From Ctena decussata (Eukaryota > Mollusca > Bivalvia > Lucinida > Lucinidae), in contig OZ022501.1 in the NCBI GenBank assembly GCA_963989385.1, positions 95,774,979 to 95,838,978 of the forward strand: a stretch of 64,000 bases of DNA, written 5' to 3'. Position numbers and translations under genes: made by a program. Numbering within the stretch: the stretch's first letter is position 1; each line of letters starts with the position of its first letter. The notes under the pieces were generated by a model. It worked only from the letters and a program-made list of their open reading frames with translations. It was not told the DNA's origin and did not search any database. Shown here in pieces: positions 47,901-61,300 of the stretch.

Positions 47901-50900
47901 TCTAAATAGCTTTGCTAGAACAGTTTTCAAAATATCCTCTTTTTATACGCCCGTTTTGAAAAAACGGACGTATTATGTCATGGCGCTGTCCGTCCGTCCG
48001 TCCGTCTGTCCGTCCGTCCGTCCGTAAACATTCTTGTGCGCGCCATAACTCAGTAACCGTTTGGGATATCTTCATGAAATTTTGTAGGCATCTGTATTAG
48101 GTAGGGGGAACGTGTCGTGTACAGGAATGGTTGCTCCCCCTTCTTTGGTTACAAAGTTATGCCCCTTTGATTGTTTTTTTACCCTACAGGTCTTGTGCGC
48201 GCTAGAACTAGATAACTGTTTGGGATATCTTCATGAAACTTCATAGCAATGTGTATGAAGTCCCAACAATGTGTCGCGTACAACAATGGTTGCTCTCCCT
48301 TTTTTCGTTTCTGAGTTACTTCCCTTTTATCAGTTCTTTTCGGCTGTTTTTGTGTATACTTATGTTGTGCATACATTAACTCAGTAACTGTTTGGAATAT
48401 CATGATGAAACTTTATAGCAATGTGCATGATCACAAGATAATATGTCGCATATAAGAATGGTTGCTCCCCCTTTCTTAATTTTGGAGTTAACTCCCTTTC
48501 CTCCATCCATAAACGTTCTTGTGTGCGCCATAACTCAGTAACCATTTGGGATATCTTCATGAAATTTTGTAGGCATATGTAGTAGGTAGGGGGAATGTAT
48601 CGCATACAAGAATGGTTGCTCCCCCTTCCTTAGTTTCCAAGTTATGCCCCTTTGATTTTTTTTTTTCCCCTGCAGGTCTTGTGCGTGCCATAACTAGATA
48701 ACTGTTTGGGATATCTTCATAAAACTTCATACAAATGTGTATGAAGTCCCAACGATGTGTCGTGTACAACAGTGGTTGCTCTCCCTTTCTTCGTTACTGA
48801 GTTACATCCCTCTTATTAGTTATTTTCGGCTATTTTTGTGTATACTTATGTTGTGCATACATTAACTCAGTAACTGTTTGGAATATCATGATGAAACTAT
48901 ATAGCAATGTGTATGATCACAAGATGATGTGTCACATATAAGAATGGTTGCTCCACCTTTCTTAATTTTGGAGTAACCTCCCTTTGATCATTATTTTTAG
49001 GCATTTCCATTCACTCCATATCTCCTTAACCCTTTGAAATATTAGAATGAAACTTTGTAGGAATGTGTGTAATAATGGGGCAATGAATCCTGAGGAAGAA
49101 CCATGACTCTGGCTTGCTTCCTGGATTATCTGCCCATGCATAAATTTTCTGTTTACTCTGTAACTCCTTAACTGTTTAGAATATTTTAACACAACTTTAT
49201 CGAGATGTGTATATTGTCAAGGGAATGTATTAGAACCAAGAATGGTATATCTAGTATATTTAGTATATGAATTATCTCCCTTGTTTGACTTTGACATTAC
49301 TCAACTTAGGAGCCACTTCACCTTGGAAGCTGATTTTTGGTATACTAATAGTATTTGATGTGTTAAATATTTAAATAATGTTGCCGTCATTAATTAAAGT
49401 GTGGTTTCCCCTGTTTGTCTGCCTGTCTGTCCTTTTGTAAACAATCTTGTTCATTGTATAATTCCTTTATGACATTAAAACGGGCGTATTATGCGCCGCT
49501 TGCGAAGCCCTTGTTTTTTCTGTCTCTTTTTTCAGAATTTATTTATCTTCATTACATAGTGCTGTGTTGTGGCCATAAATGTATCTTCATGTACGTCACT
49601 GTATTGTACATGGATTTTGGATAAGGCTCATTTGGAGTTGCTTCAAAATATGAGCCACGACTCGAGAAAACCAACAATGTGGTTGCTGGGCGCACAACCA
49701 CTTTGTTGGTTTCCTCTTGTCACGGCTCTTATAGCTAAGGGTCTTAGCTACCTCCATGCGAGCAGCGAAGACTCTGATCAGACTGGGCGGATGCCCAGGC
49801 AGATCTGAGTCTGTGCTTGGCGCACAACCACTTTGTTGGTTTTTTCGTGTCGCGGCTCAATTATATCTCTGCTAGGTGGTGTTATGGGATGTTGGCAGTC
49901 CGGACATATTACATTATCGCTCATGACAAGATCCAATACAACCAAGTCTGCACTTCTCATTTCTTTTCTGTATCCCATGTTTAGAAAGAATCCGTATTTA
50001 ATGCCATTATTTGTGAATCAAGTGAAAATAAGAATAAGATTGCAGTGAACAGTTCATGTAGATTGTCATAGAAAAAAAAAACTTAAATGTTAACATGGCA
50101 GCATACTAGCAATGTTAATATGTCAGTCTGTAGGCTGCTAGGTTTAAAATTGGTGTGACTGGATGTTTAAAAAGAACTAGACTGTATGTACATAGAATTT
50201 TGAATTTAGCTAAAATTGTAGAAAAAAAAATTAGTGATGAATTCAGACATTCCCACATTTTCTGGTAGAAGTGATTATGCTGATAGCAGATGAGAAAATA
50301 AGAAGACTGAAAATCTTAACACTGTTGGGACCTAATATTATGACTGCTGATTTACCGTATTTGCAATAGTATTCTACAGGCAACCCTCTTTATAATGACA
50401 CTTATTACAACAGCAAAATTCTTTACAATGTCATTTTGATATGCACGAAATGGCCTTTTTGTTAAAAAAGTGTATTCTTTATAAAAGCAAATTTAGTTTA
50501 ACATCAAAATGTTTTGGAACCAATGGCGTTGTTGAAAAGAGGGTCCACTGTACTTGTTTCAGTTATTGAATTAAGTCATGTTGTAGCACCAAATGTATAA
50601 TTTTGTTGCTTTTCATTTTAGAATCTTATCACCCAATACCAAGCTAAGATAATAGATCTTCAGCAACAGAGTGGTGTTGGCCCCGCTCCACTAGCCGCCA
50701 GAATGACTAACGCTGGAGATGTGAAGGAGACCATCCGACAGCTAGAGACAGAAAATGTAAGTTTCACAACTACTTTTGGTTCTTTCTGTAATTTTCTTGA
50801 TTACAATAAACTGAAATTTCCTGTCACTCTAGCACCTGTTGTATGATTTGTTTCTCCCCTTTACAAAAGTACAGGAAGAGCTATTTCACTCACTCTGGCA

Positions 50901-53900
50901 TCGAAGTCCCACTTTGCATTAAAGTTTTCAGTTAAAGTTTTTTATGTGATGAGCAAGGCACTGTTAGGAGAGCTATTCTGTATGTGGACAGTTCTTCTTA
51001 TATATTCTGTTTTGGGAGTCTTTGAATGCCGTCATTTCTATCATTTGCGATATTACCTAAGTGAGTGTAACAGATTCAGTTCTACTGTGCTTTATTGCCC
51101 GCGACTTGTATTTCATCCTGAACCAGTGATATTGTCAGTTGCAAAATAAAAAAAAAGTTCTGTTGAAGTTATAATGTATTGAGAATTCAAAGACTAGTGG
51201 GCAAACAGTGTAGATCCAGATGAGGTGACTCATTATGAGTCATCTCATATGGATCTATGCTGTTTAAAAGTTATATATTTTTATTTCTGGCACTTTGTTT
51301 GTTAAAAGAACCCTTTAGGTTTGTAAGTTTGTAATTTATCTGCACTGCATATCCAAACTCAGTCTTATTCATTGTTACAGCTCCGACTGAAGGATGAAAA
51401 TGAACGGCTACGAACTCGTATGGACAGCATGCAGCACAAGTTTGGTACCCTGGCCACGACTAAGACAGATTTGTCATCAGAGTTGCTTCTCAGTGAAGAA
51501 GAAAAACTGAAGGTAAATTAACATAATTGTACCCACACCAAAACAAAGTATGTGTTAAGAGTTATAGGGTTCTTGTATGATGTCTTCATTCATTTGCCTG
51601 TATGTTTCTTCTTTTATTTGTCCATCTGTAAGTTATCATTCACATTAAATTTTTTTGTAAAAATGTTTATAAAAGTTTCATATTACCCATCATATAATCC
51701 AAACAGTTCCATATTATTCATTACCCTTTATTGGGTTGGGTTTACATGGATGGTGCATTTGACTCAAAGATTTTTAGCTCACCTGAGCCAGCTGCTCCGG
51801 GGGAGCTTATAGGATGGTAAGGCTCCGTCGTCCGTCGTCCGTCCGTCGTCCGTCCACAATTTCAAATGACTTCTCCTCTGAAACCGCTGAGCCGATTGTA
51901 ACCAAATTTCATATAGAGCCTCCTGGGACCTTAGGAACGAAACGTTGTTCAAACAGTCCTGGTCACATGACCAACATGGCCGCCATGCCCATATATGGTA
52001 AAAACCTGAAAAAATCTTCTTCTCCAGAACTAATAGGCAGATGGCCTTGAAACTTGATATGTAGCATCGGGTATGCAAGTACTACCAAGATTGTTCAAAT
52101 TATGACCTTGGGTTGACCTTGACCTTTTTTACGGTACGGTCAAATTTGCTTCCTTATGCTTTTATATGGCAAGATGCTACAACATAAGATATCTTGGAAA
52201 CTGTTGAAGATTTTGGGCTAAAAATTGGTATCTACAGTCATCTTAATGACTGCATGAAGATTTACTAGTACAAGAGGTCAAGGTCATTCTTTGACCTTTG
52301 ACCCTGAACTCTCATATTTTGATAAGTTCTAACAATCTCCTCAAAAGCCACTGGGCCAATTGAAACCAAATTTCATATAGAGCCTTCAGGGCTTGAAGGA
52401 ACAAAAATTTATTTATACGGTCCAGGTCACATGACCAACATGGCCACCAAGCCCATATATGGTAAAAACCTTTAAAAATCTTCTTCTCCAGAACCAGTTG
52501 ACCGATGGCCTTGAGACTTGGTATGTAGCATTGGGTACTTGAGTACTATAAAGATTGTTCAAATTATGACTTTGTGTTGACCTTGACCTTTTTTACGGCA
52601 TGGTCAAATATGGGAAAATGCTAGAACATGAGATTTCATGATAAGTTTTGAAGATTTTGGCCTAAAAACTGGTATATACAGTCATCTTAATGGGTACCAG
52701 AAGATTTGTGAGTACAAGAGGTCAAGGTCATTCTTTGACCTTTGACCCAGAACTCTCATATTTTGACAATTTCAAACAATCTCCTCAAAAACCACCGGGC
52801 CAATTGTGACCAATTTTTAGCTCACCTGAGCCTTAAGGCTCATAGGTGAGCTTTATAGTATAGCCAGGCATCTGTCGTCCGTCCGTCGTCTGTCGTCCAT
52901 CCGTCCATCGTCAACATTTTCAAACATCTTCTCTTCTGAAACCACAGAGCCGATTGAAGCCATATTTCATATGGAGCCTACCTGGGTCGGGGGAACGAAA
53001 GTTTGTTCCGGGTATCTGGGTCACATGACAAAGATGGCCGCCATGCCCATATATGGTAAAAACTCTTCAAAAATCTTCTTCTCCAGAACCAAAAGGCCTA
53101 TGACCTTGAAACTTGGTATGTAGCATCGGGCATTCGGGCCCATCATAGTTTGTACAAATGATGACATTGCGATGACCTTGACCTAATTTATGACACGGTC
53201 AACTTTGGTACGTTAGGCTTTTATATAGAAAAAGGTTAAACAGTGGATTTCTCAGACACTGTTCAAGTCTAAGGTACAATACTTGGTATACATGGTCAAC
53301 TAAATAAGCGAATGAAGATATATTGTCACTAAAGGTCAAGGTCATTCTGTCGGTCCATCCGTCGTCAAGATTTTCAAACATCTTCTTCTCTGAAACCACT
53401 AGGCCGATTGAAGCCAAATTTCATATGGAGTCTCAGTGGGGTGGGGGAACTAAAGTTTATACCCCAGGTCTAATTCACATGACCAAGATGGCCGCCACGC
53501 CCATATATGGTAAAAACCCTTCAAAAATCTTCTTCTACAGAACCAAAAGGCCTATGACCTTGAAACTTGGTATGTAGCATTGGGCATTCAGGCTTATCAT
53601 AGTTTATACAAATAATGAGCGTGCGGTGACCTTGACCTAATTTATGACACAGTCAACTTCGGTACTTTAGGCTTTTATATGGGAAAACGCCTAAACAGTG
53701 GATTTCTCAGACACTGTTTAAGTCTAAGATTCATTATTTGGCATATATGGTCAACTGAATGAACAGCTGAGGATATTACGTCACTTAAGGTCAAGGTCAT
53801 TCTGTCAGACCTTCAGTCGTCAAGATTTTAAAACATCTTCTCCTCTGAAACCAGTAGGCCGATTGAAGTCAAATTTCATATGGAGCCCACCTAGGTTGCG

Positions 53901-56900
53901 GGAAAGAAAGTTTGGTCTGGATATCCAGGTCACATGACCAAGATGGCCGCCACGCCCATATATGGTAAAGACCATGCAAAAATCTTCTTCTCCAGAACCA
54001 AAAAGCCTATGACCTTGAAACTTAGTATGTAGCATTGGGCATTCAGGCCCATCATAGTTTATACAAATGATGACAGTTTGGTGACCTTGCCCTAATTTAT
54101 GACACAGTCAACTTCGGTACCTTTGGCTTTTATATGGGAAAACGCCTAAACAGTGGATTTCTCAGAAACTATTTAAGTCTAAGGTACAATATTTGGTATA
54201 TATGGTAAACTAAATGAACAGCTGAAGTTATTATGTCACTAAAGGTCAAGGTCATTCTGTCAGCCCGTCCATCGTCAAGATTTTCAAACGTCTTCTCCTC
54301 AGAAACCACTGGGCCAATTGAAGCCAAAATTCATATGGAGTATCAGTGGGATGGGGGAATGAAAGTTTGTTACCAGGGTCTGGGTCACATGACCAAGATG
54401 GCCACCACACCCATATATGGTAAAAACCGTTCAAAAATTTTCTTCTTCAGAACCAGAAGGCCTATGACCTTGAAACTTGGTACGTAGCATTGGGCACTCG
54501 GGCCCATCATAGTTTATACAAATGATCGTACGTTGACCTTGACTTAATTTATGACACTATCAACTTTGGTATGTTAGGCTTTTATAAGGGGAAATGCTTA
54601 TACAGTTGATTTTACAGAAACTATTCAAGTCTAAGGTACAATATTTGGAATATATGGTTAACTGAATGACCAGATGAAGATATTGTCACTAAAGGTCAAG
54701 GTCATTCTGTCAGCCCATCCATCTGTTGTCAAGAGTTTCAAACATCTTCTCCTCTGAAACCACTTTCCCGATTGAAGCCAAATTTCATATGGAGTCTTAG
54801 TGGGATGGGGGAACGAAAGTAGGCTCCCAGGATCTGGGTCACATGACCAAGATGGCCGCCATGTCCATATATGGTAAAAACCTTCAAAAATCTTCTTCTC
54901 CAGAACTAAAAGGCCCTTGACCTTGAAACTTGGTATGTAGCATTTTGAAGTTGAGCCCATCATAATTTATACAAATCAGGACTGTGCATTGACTGTGACC
55001 TAATTTATGGCAAGGTCAATTTTGATGCATTAGAAAACGCTTAAGCAGTGGATTTCTCAGAAACCATTCAAGTCTACCACATGCCCATATATGGTAAAAC
55101 TTCTTCAAAATTCTACTTCTCTAGAACCAAAGGCACAATGACCTCGTGGCATGGTATGTAGCATTGAGGACTTGGGCCCATCATAGTTTGTACAAATCAT
55201 GATGGCGCATTGACCTTGACCTTGATTTATGGCAAGGTCAACTTTGGTATGTTATGCTTTTATGTGGGAAAATGCTTAAACAATTGATGTTACGGATTTT
55301 TTAAAGCCTAGATATAATAATTGGAAAATATGGTTAACTAAATGTATACATGAAGACAAGGTCATCACAGGTCAAGGTCACTTTTTATACCCCGCCACAC
55401 TTTAGTGGCGGGGTATTATGTTATACCTTTCGGTGTCCGTCCGTCCGTCCGTCCGTCCGTCCGTCCGTCCGTGCTCACCATTTCCGATCGATAACTTGAG
55501 TATTTATTCACGGAATTTTTTCAAATTTTGCATACATATTGTTATCGGCGATGAGTGGTATGGGATTGTTAATGGGCAAAATCCGTCCATTTTTAACGGA
55601 GTTACTGCCCTTTTTCGTATTGGATAAATGGTTTCTGGCCTGTTATTCCTTTACTGTTCATGATATCTGAATGAAACTTCACAGATATGTTGCACATCAA
55701 AGGTTACATATTGTGACTAAGGACCGTCACTCTGACCTTCCCAGTTTGTGAGTTATCTGCCCTTGATAGGTCTGAAAAAAGGTTTTTGACCTATTGTTCC
55801 TTTACTATATGGAATATCTGAATATAACTTCACAGATATGTTTCACATCAAAGGTAACATATTGTGACTAAGAACCGTCACTCTTACCTTTCCCGTTTGT
55901 GAGTTATCCGCCCTTGATTGAATTAAAAAATGTTTTTTACCCGTAGTTCCTTTACTATGTGGAATATTTAAATGAAACTTTACAGATATGTTTCACATCA
56001 AAGGTTACATACTGTGACAAAGAACCATCACTCCTACCTTTCCAGTTCATGAGTTATCTGCCCTTGATAGGTCTGAAAAATGGTTTTTGACCTGTAGTTC
56101 CCTTTCTATATTGAATATCTGAATAAAACTTCACAGATATGTTTCACATCAAAGGCTTCGTATAGTGACTAGGAACTGTCACTCTGATCTTTCCGGTTTG
56201 TGAGTTATCCGCCCTTGATTGATCTGAAAAACGTTTTTTTATCTGTAGTTCCTTTACTATATGGAATATCTGAACGAAACTTCATAGGTATGTTTCACAT
56301 CAAAGGTTACATATTGTGACAAAGAACCATCACTCTTACCTTTCCAGTTAATGAGTATTCCCCCTTGATAGATCTGAAAAATGTTTTTTGACTTGTAGTT
56401 CCTATACTATATGGAATATCTGAATGAAACTTCACTGATATGTTTAACACCATAGAATAGGAAACAGAGTCTCTCAGCTCAAAGAAATGCTTTACAGCCT
56501 GATCTAAATCTACACTGGTCAGAATGCTCCACGTTGTTGGGTGGTTTATATTAATATTTATTTACAGTAAGGACATCATATCTCTGTCTATCTCAGTTCT
56601 GTGGCTCTTTAGCTATTATATATCTCAAAAAATAAGTTAGGATGCACAGCAGTGGCGGGGTATCATGCAGTGCCTGCGGTGCTTTTATTGAACTTTGCTC
56701 AAGGTCACTGAGATTTTAAAATTAAAATATGCACACCTTTTAAGCTACTGGTTTCAAATTTGTAACAAATGAGCGAAATGACAAATTGTGTCTGTTGACA
56801 GAAGGTGTCAGGTGAGCTACAGGACCATTGGTCCTCTTGTTAAAAGGTCTGCCTGTGCCTGTGACCTATGACAAGTCATGGCAACACCTGCCTGAGATAG

Positions 56901-58296
56901 GGTGCAACACCGTGGTTAATTTATACTTGAAATTTGAAAAATTATGTGCAGAACTGATCTACAAATATTGGGTACAAGCTGTTTGATTTTTCAAAATTCT
57001 GCATGTGATGAAGCTGATGTTGATCACAAAACTTGTAGAAGAAGTACTTCATCCTTCACCCTTTAAGCACAAAAAGAGACAACTAAATTTACATCTGCAA
57101 AATCTAAAGAAAAATGTTTGTCCAAGCTACATCATATTGAGAAATCAAAGACTAGATGGCAAACAGTGTATATCTAGATGAGGCAGCTCCTTATGAGCTT
57201 CCTCAGCAGGGTCTACACTGTGAAAATTATACTATTTTCATTTCTGGCACTTGAAGTGTTAATAGAAGTTTAGCTCCACCCACTACCTTCAACACACTAT
57301 GAAGACTGGAAAAATCACATTTTAATTCTTAACCATCTCTGTGGTCTACAGTAAGTACAGAGGTGACCAAGTTTCAAATTCTTATCTTTCAGCTGTCCCA
57401 GGCCTGTGTAGATCTACAGATTGAAAACAACAAAATACGAGAGGAGGCTGAAGCAACCAAGTTTGAACTTACAAATAAGGTAATAAACATGTTACTGTAA
57501 ACATTCTAAAAATTGGAACACCAAAAATAATTACCATAATTGCCCTAGAGTGGAACAGTTTGGTTTTACAATGAAGCAAATCATCCAAAAGATGCAGATG
57601 GAATAGAAAACAGTATAGACTCTGATTAGACTGCTCCTATAGGAGCAGTCTGATCTGGGCCTGCACTGTTTGCTCATACCTATGTGTCCCATTAATTGGA
57701 ATTTTTTCGGTACTTTCTGTAACAAAATTTACTTAACCTGTGATCATATTCTGGAAAAACAGATATAAAAAACTGTTCATGCTAATTCATATATCTTCAA
57801 ACAACCATTACAAACATGAAAATAAAATGTGGCACAATCTGATTAGGCCCTTTAAAGTTAGAGCTATGGGATCGTCGTTTATTAGCTCACACATTGTAGT
57901 TCATTGTGTCAAGTAAAATTATTTCTGTTTGAGTGTAGCTGTTTAATCAATTCCTTGTAGATACTGATGTTAGAGCATGAGCTTGTGGAAGCCCAAGATC
58001 AAAGAGATAAGTCTATGCGTCAAGCAAAGGCAGCCAGAGATCGTCTAGCAGAGATGGAGAAAGACAGAAAAGACTTGGCTGATGAGTATGTGGTGCTGAA
58101 GACTAACTACCTAGCACTGGTCAGAGAACATGAAAAAGAGGTAACCTTACACCCCACCCCTAACTTTTTAGCATGTTTGTATGAATGTATTGCACAACTC
58201 TCTATGTCAGCGTTGGCACCAGTGTTAGCAAAACGTTAAAGTTTTATGTTAAAGTTTTTATGTGATGGGTAAGGTGCTGTCAGGTGAGCTACCCTG

Positions 58297-58327
<31 letters not shown>

Positions 58328-61300
58328 GAATGGTAAATAGTATATGTCCTGTTGAAACAGATTGTAATATATCAAGATATATTTATTTTCAACTGCTGTG
58401 CTGCGTCACTCTGACAGCTTTAATAATAATAAATTCATGCCAAGCTGGCTGTCCTGTAGCATATATGAAGGGTCAGTTCCATGTCAAAATAAACATTATG
58501 TCTTTGATGTTTAATTAGCTATCTTTGTCTCCCAGAAGCATGGTACCAGCAAATGTATTAGAGAGAGGTGCGAGAAAGTTTTAGTCAGTAAGATCTTTGG
58601 CATTGAATTAAACAGTTTATATTTTTTGGCCTTTTACCATCCTGAATTTAGTTATGTTTTACTCAAGAAGAAATTACAGTTATTAGTTACAAAATTAGAT
58701 AAGTTGATTGTTAGAAATTTAAGTATTTGAACTGAGTTGAATTATGGACTAAAAATATGAATTAAAAGAACTTAAAATGGAACTTTGTCTTCTCACTAAA
58801 TAATTCCCCATATACTCCAAAAGAGAAAAGACGTTAGTGTGTATCTATAACAAGATCATTTTGAACCAGTTCACCTGGACCTGCACTGTTGGCAGAGATT
58901 GAGCCGCATCATGTAATTTCCAACAGTGTGGCACTGGTGACAAGCATAGGTTCTGATCAGACTGCACATAGGTGCAGTCTGATCAGAACCCATGCTTGTC
59001 ACATCAGCCTTCTGTGGAAGAGACCCAAGCCATAGAGCCAAAGTGAGATCTCTGATTACCCAGTATAAATGAGACGGATGATCTGAATATTACATGACAA
59101 AATTGAAGGGGTCAGTGCAACAAGGGACCTATCTCCACATTTGGCCAAAAATGAGTTAACCACTCTATCATGTAGAAAACATGTTTCCTCACCTATTTGT
59201 CTCCCCTCTTACCATAGAATCAGCCAAAATATGTTTTTAATGAGGTTGCAAAATTTTCACAAAGGTCCTATCTCCAATTTTGACTTATTATGCAACAAAA
59301 GATCTAAATCCATCGAATTTGTTTTTTCACTATATTTCATCAAAGTATCGGTTTAGAGTGAAAATAAGGGCAAAAGAGTAAAATAAGGGACTCATGTGGA
59401 TCCGTCGCCTATAAAGCGCGGAATCCACAAACGATGCTCATTTCTATGTACAACAGATATTATTATATAAATCAAGTGTTATAAAATAGTGATATAAAGT
59501 AACAATTACTTGTAATGGCCCTCCAAATACGATAGGTCAAGCAGTGTTTTCCATAGTTTTCCGCCATTTTGTTCCAATTTCTTTCCGTCTACCTTCTGTA
59601 AACTTGACACAAATGTCCTTAATACTCATCAATTTAAGCATTGCTAGACTTCTTTCACATGCATGTAGTATCATGCTCTTTAGATGATGTGGATGCCTTC
59701 TACTATTTTCACCATATTTCAGGTAAAACTGTTTGTTTTCGAAGCAACAGTTTTAGAACATACTAACGTCGCCATTTTGACATAACGCACGCTCGTGTGT
59801 AATTGTCTTTTAGAAACCAGTCCACGTCATTTGCATATTGTTTTCCCACGCTTTATCATTTCGGGATATCTCGGCTTCATCTTTGTGAACGAAAAAGACC
59901 GAATCTACCCAAATGTATGCGTTAACAATAACAGTCCTGAGCCTATCAAAATCGAGGTCAATTTTACTATAATAAACAAATGTTTACTACTGTTTTACCA
60001 CTTAGTAGCAAAAGAAAAAAAAGGGTGGGGGGGGACTGTCGATTCATTTTAGATTACTTCCCTTCCATCAACCTTTAAATATTTTCCACGTTTTGAGTCA
60101 AATATTCACATGTGGATACCTCACCTTATATTAAAGGGATGAATCCACATTTCATAAAAATCAGAAATGAAGCAAATATCATCAATGTGGATCCCACTAT
60201 GAACATTCTTAAGCCTTGGCCCAAAAAGTTAAGAAAATGGAAGGGAAGTAATCAAGATTCCTCTTACATGGGAGGGATCCACATTTTATAAAAATCAGAA
60301 ATTAAGCAAATATCATCAATGTGGATCCCAAGTTGATTTACAGTCAATACACCAACCACTACCAACATTCTTAAGCCTTGGCCAAAAATTTAAGATGAAA
60401 TTGGAAGAGAAGTAATTAAGAATGCAAAAAACATATACCCAAACATTGGAGGGAAAGTATTTTAGAATGTCCGAGGCCAACATCCAATCACAGGTCATTG
60501 ACTTTTATAACCAAGCAAGTGCAGGGAATCCCGGTCTATAAATAAATATATCTCGTGCCCTCGTGCACATTCCCGCAGTTTATGGACTGGTACATCGTCT
60601 AATTACTTCCTCAAATTTTAATGCACGCGACATATTTCGTTAAACCGGTCTATTTTTCGGACTGGTTTGCCATTGTTTTATCTTTCAATAAGGTAGTTCG
60701 GAACAGGTCAAAATGGCGGACGTTCAACATGTGAAAGAAGCCACGGAAACATACTACACTGCTCGATTTCTTATGACATTATATGGGAGTTCATGATAGA
60801 TATTTTACTATTTTTGGAAAGTTAGACTGTTTTTCTTTCTTTAGACGGCTTTTCCCGCTATATTTACCCTTACAGGCGATGGATCCACATCAGTCCCTTA
60901 TTTTACTCTTTTGCCAAAATAAGTATCGAAGTATGTTTATATTTAGACATTTTGGTGCTAAAAGTCATTTTCAACTAAATTTTATCTTTTTTAAAAAGTG
61001 AAAACTTGATCTCAAAATTACATGATGGAGTTAGGACCTTTGTTGCATAACAATCTAAACTTTTTAGCAATAATTTTGCTAAATATGGGACCTATTCATA
61101 TTTTAACACATGCTAAAGCTAAAAATAAGTTATCCTCACCATGTTATGTACCTTTTGGTTACTGATATGGCCACATTAAGCTTTCAAATGCGATTTTCAG
61201 TTTTATGAAATATGGAGTTAGGCCCTTTCTTGCATGAACAAAATCCAGCTTTTGTCAATTTATTTCTTTAAAGGTAGGTTCCTGTACTTTGGAATGCATC

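Noticed and set aside
36181..56841. Regularly spaced repeats as a CRISPR array
   Set aside because: Units are 150-440 bp, diverged, without unique spacers of constant length, in eukaryotic introns.
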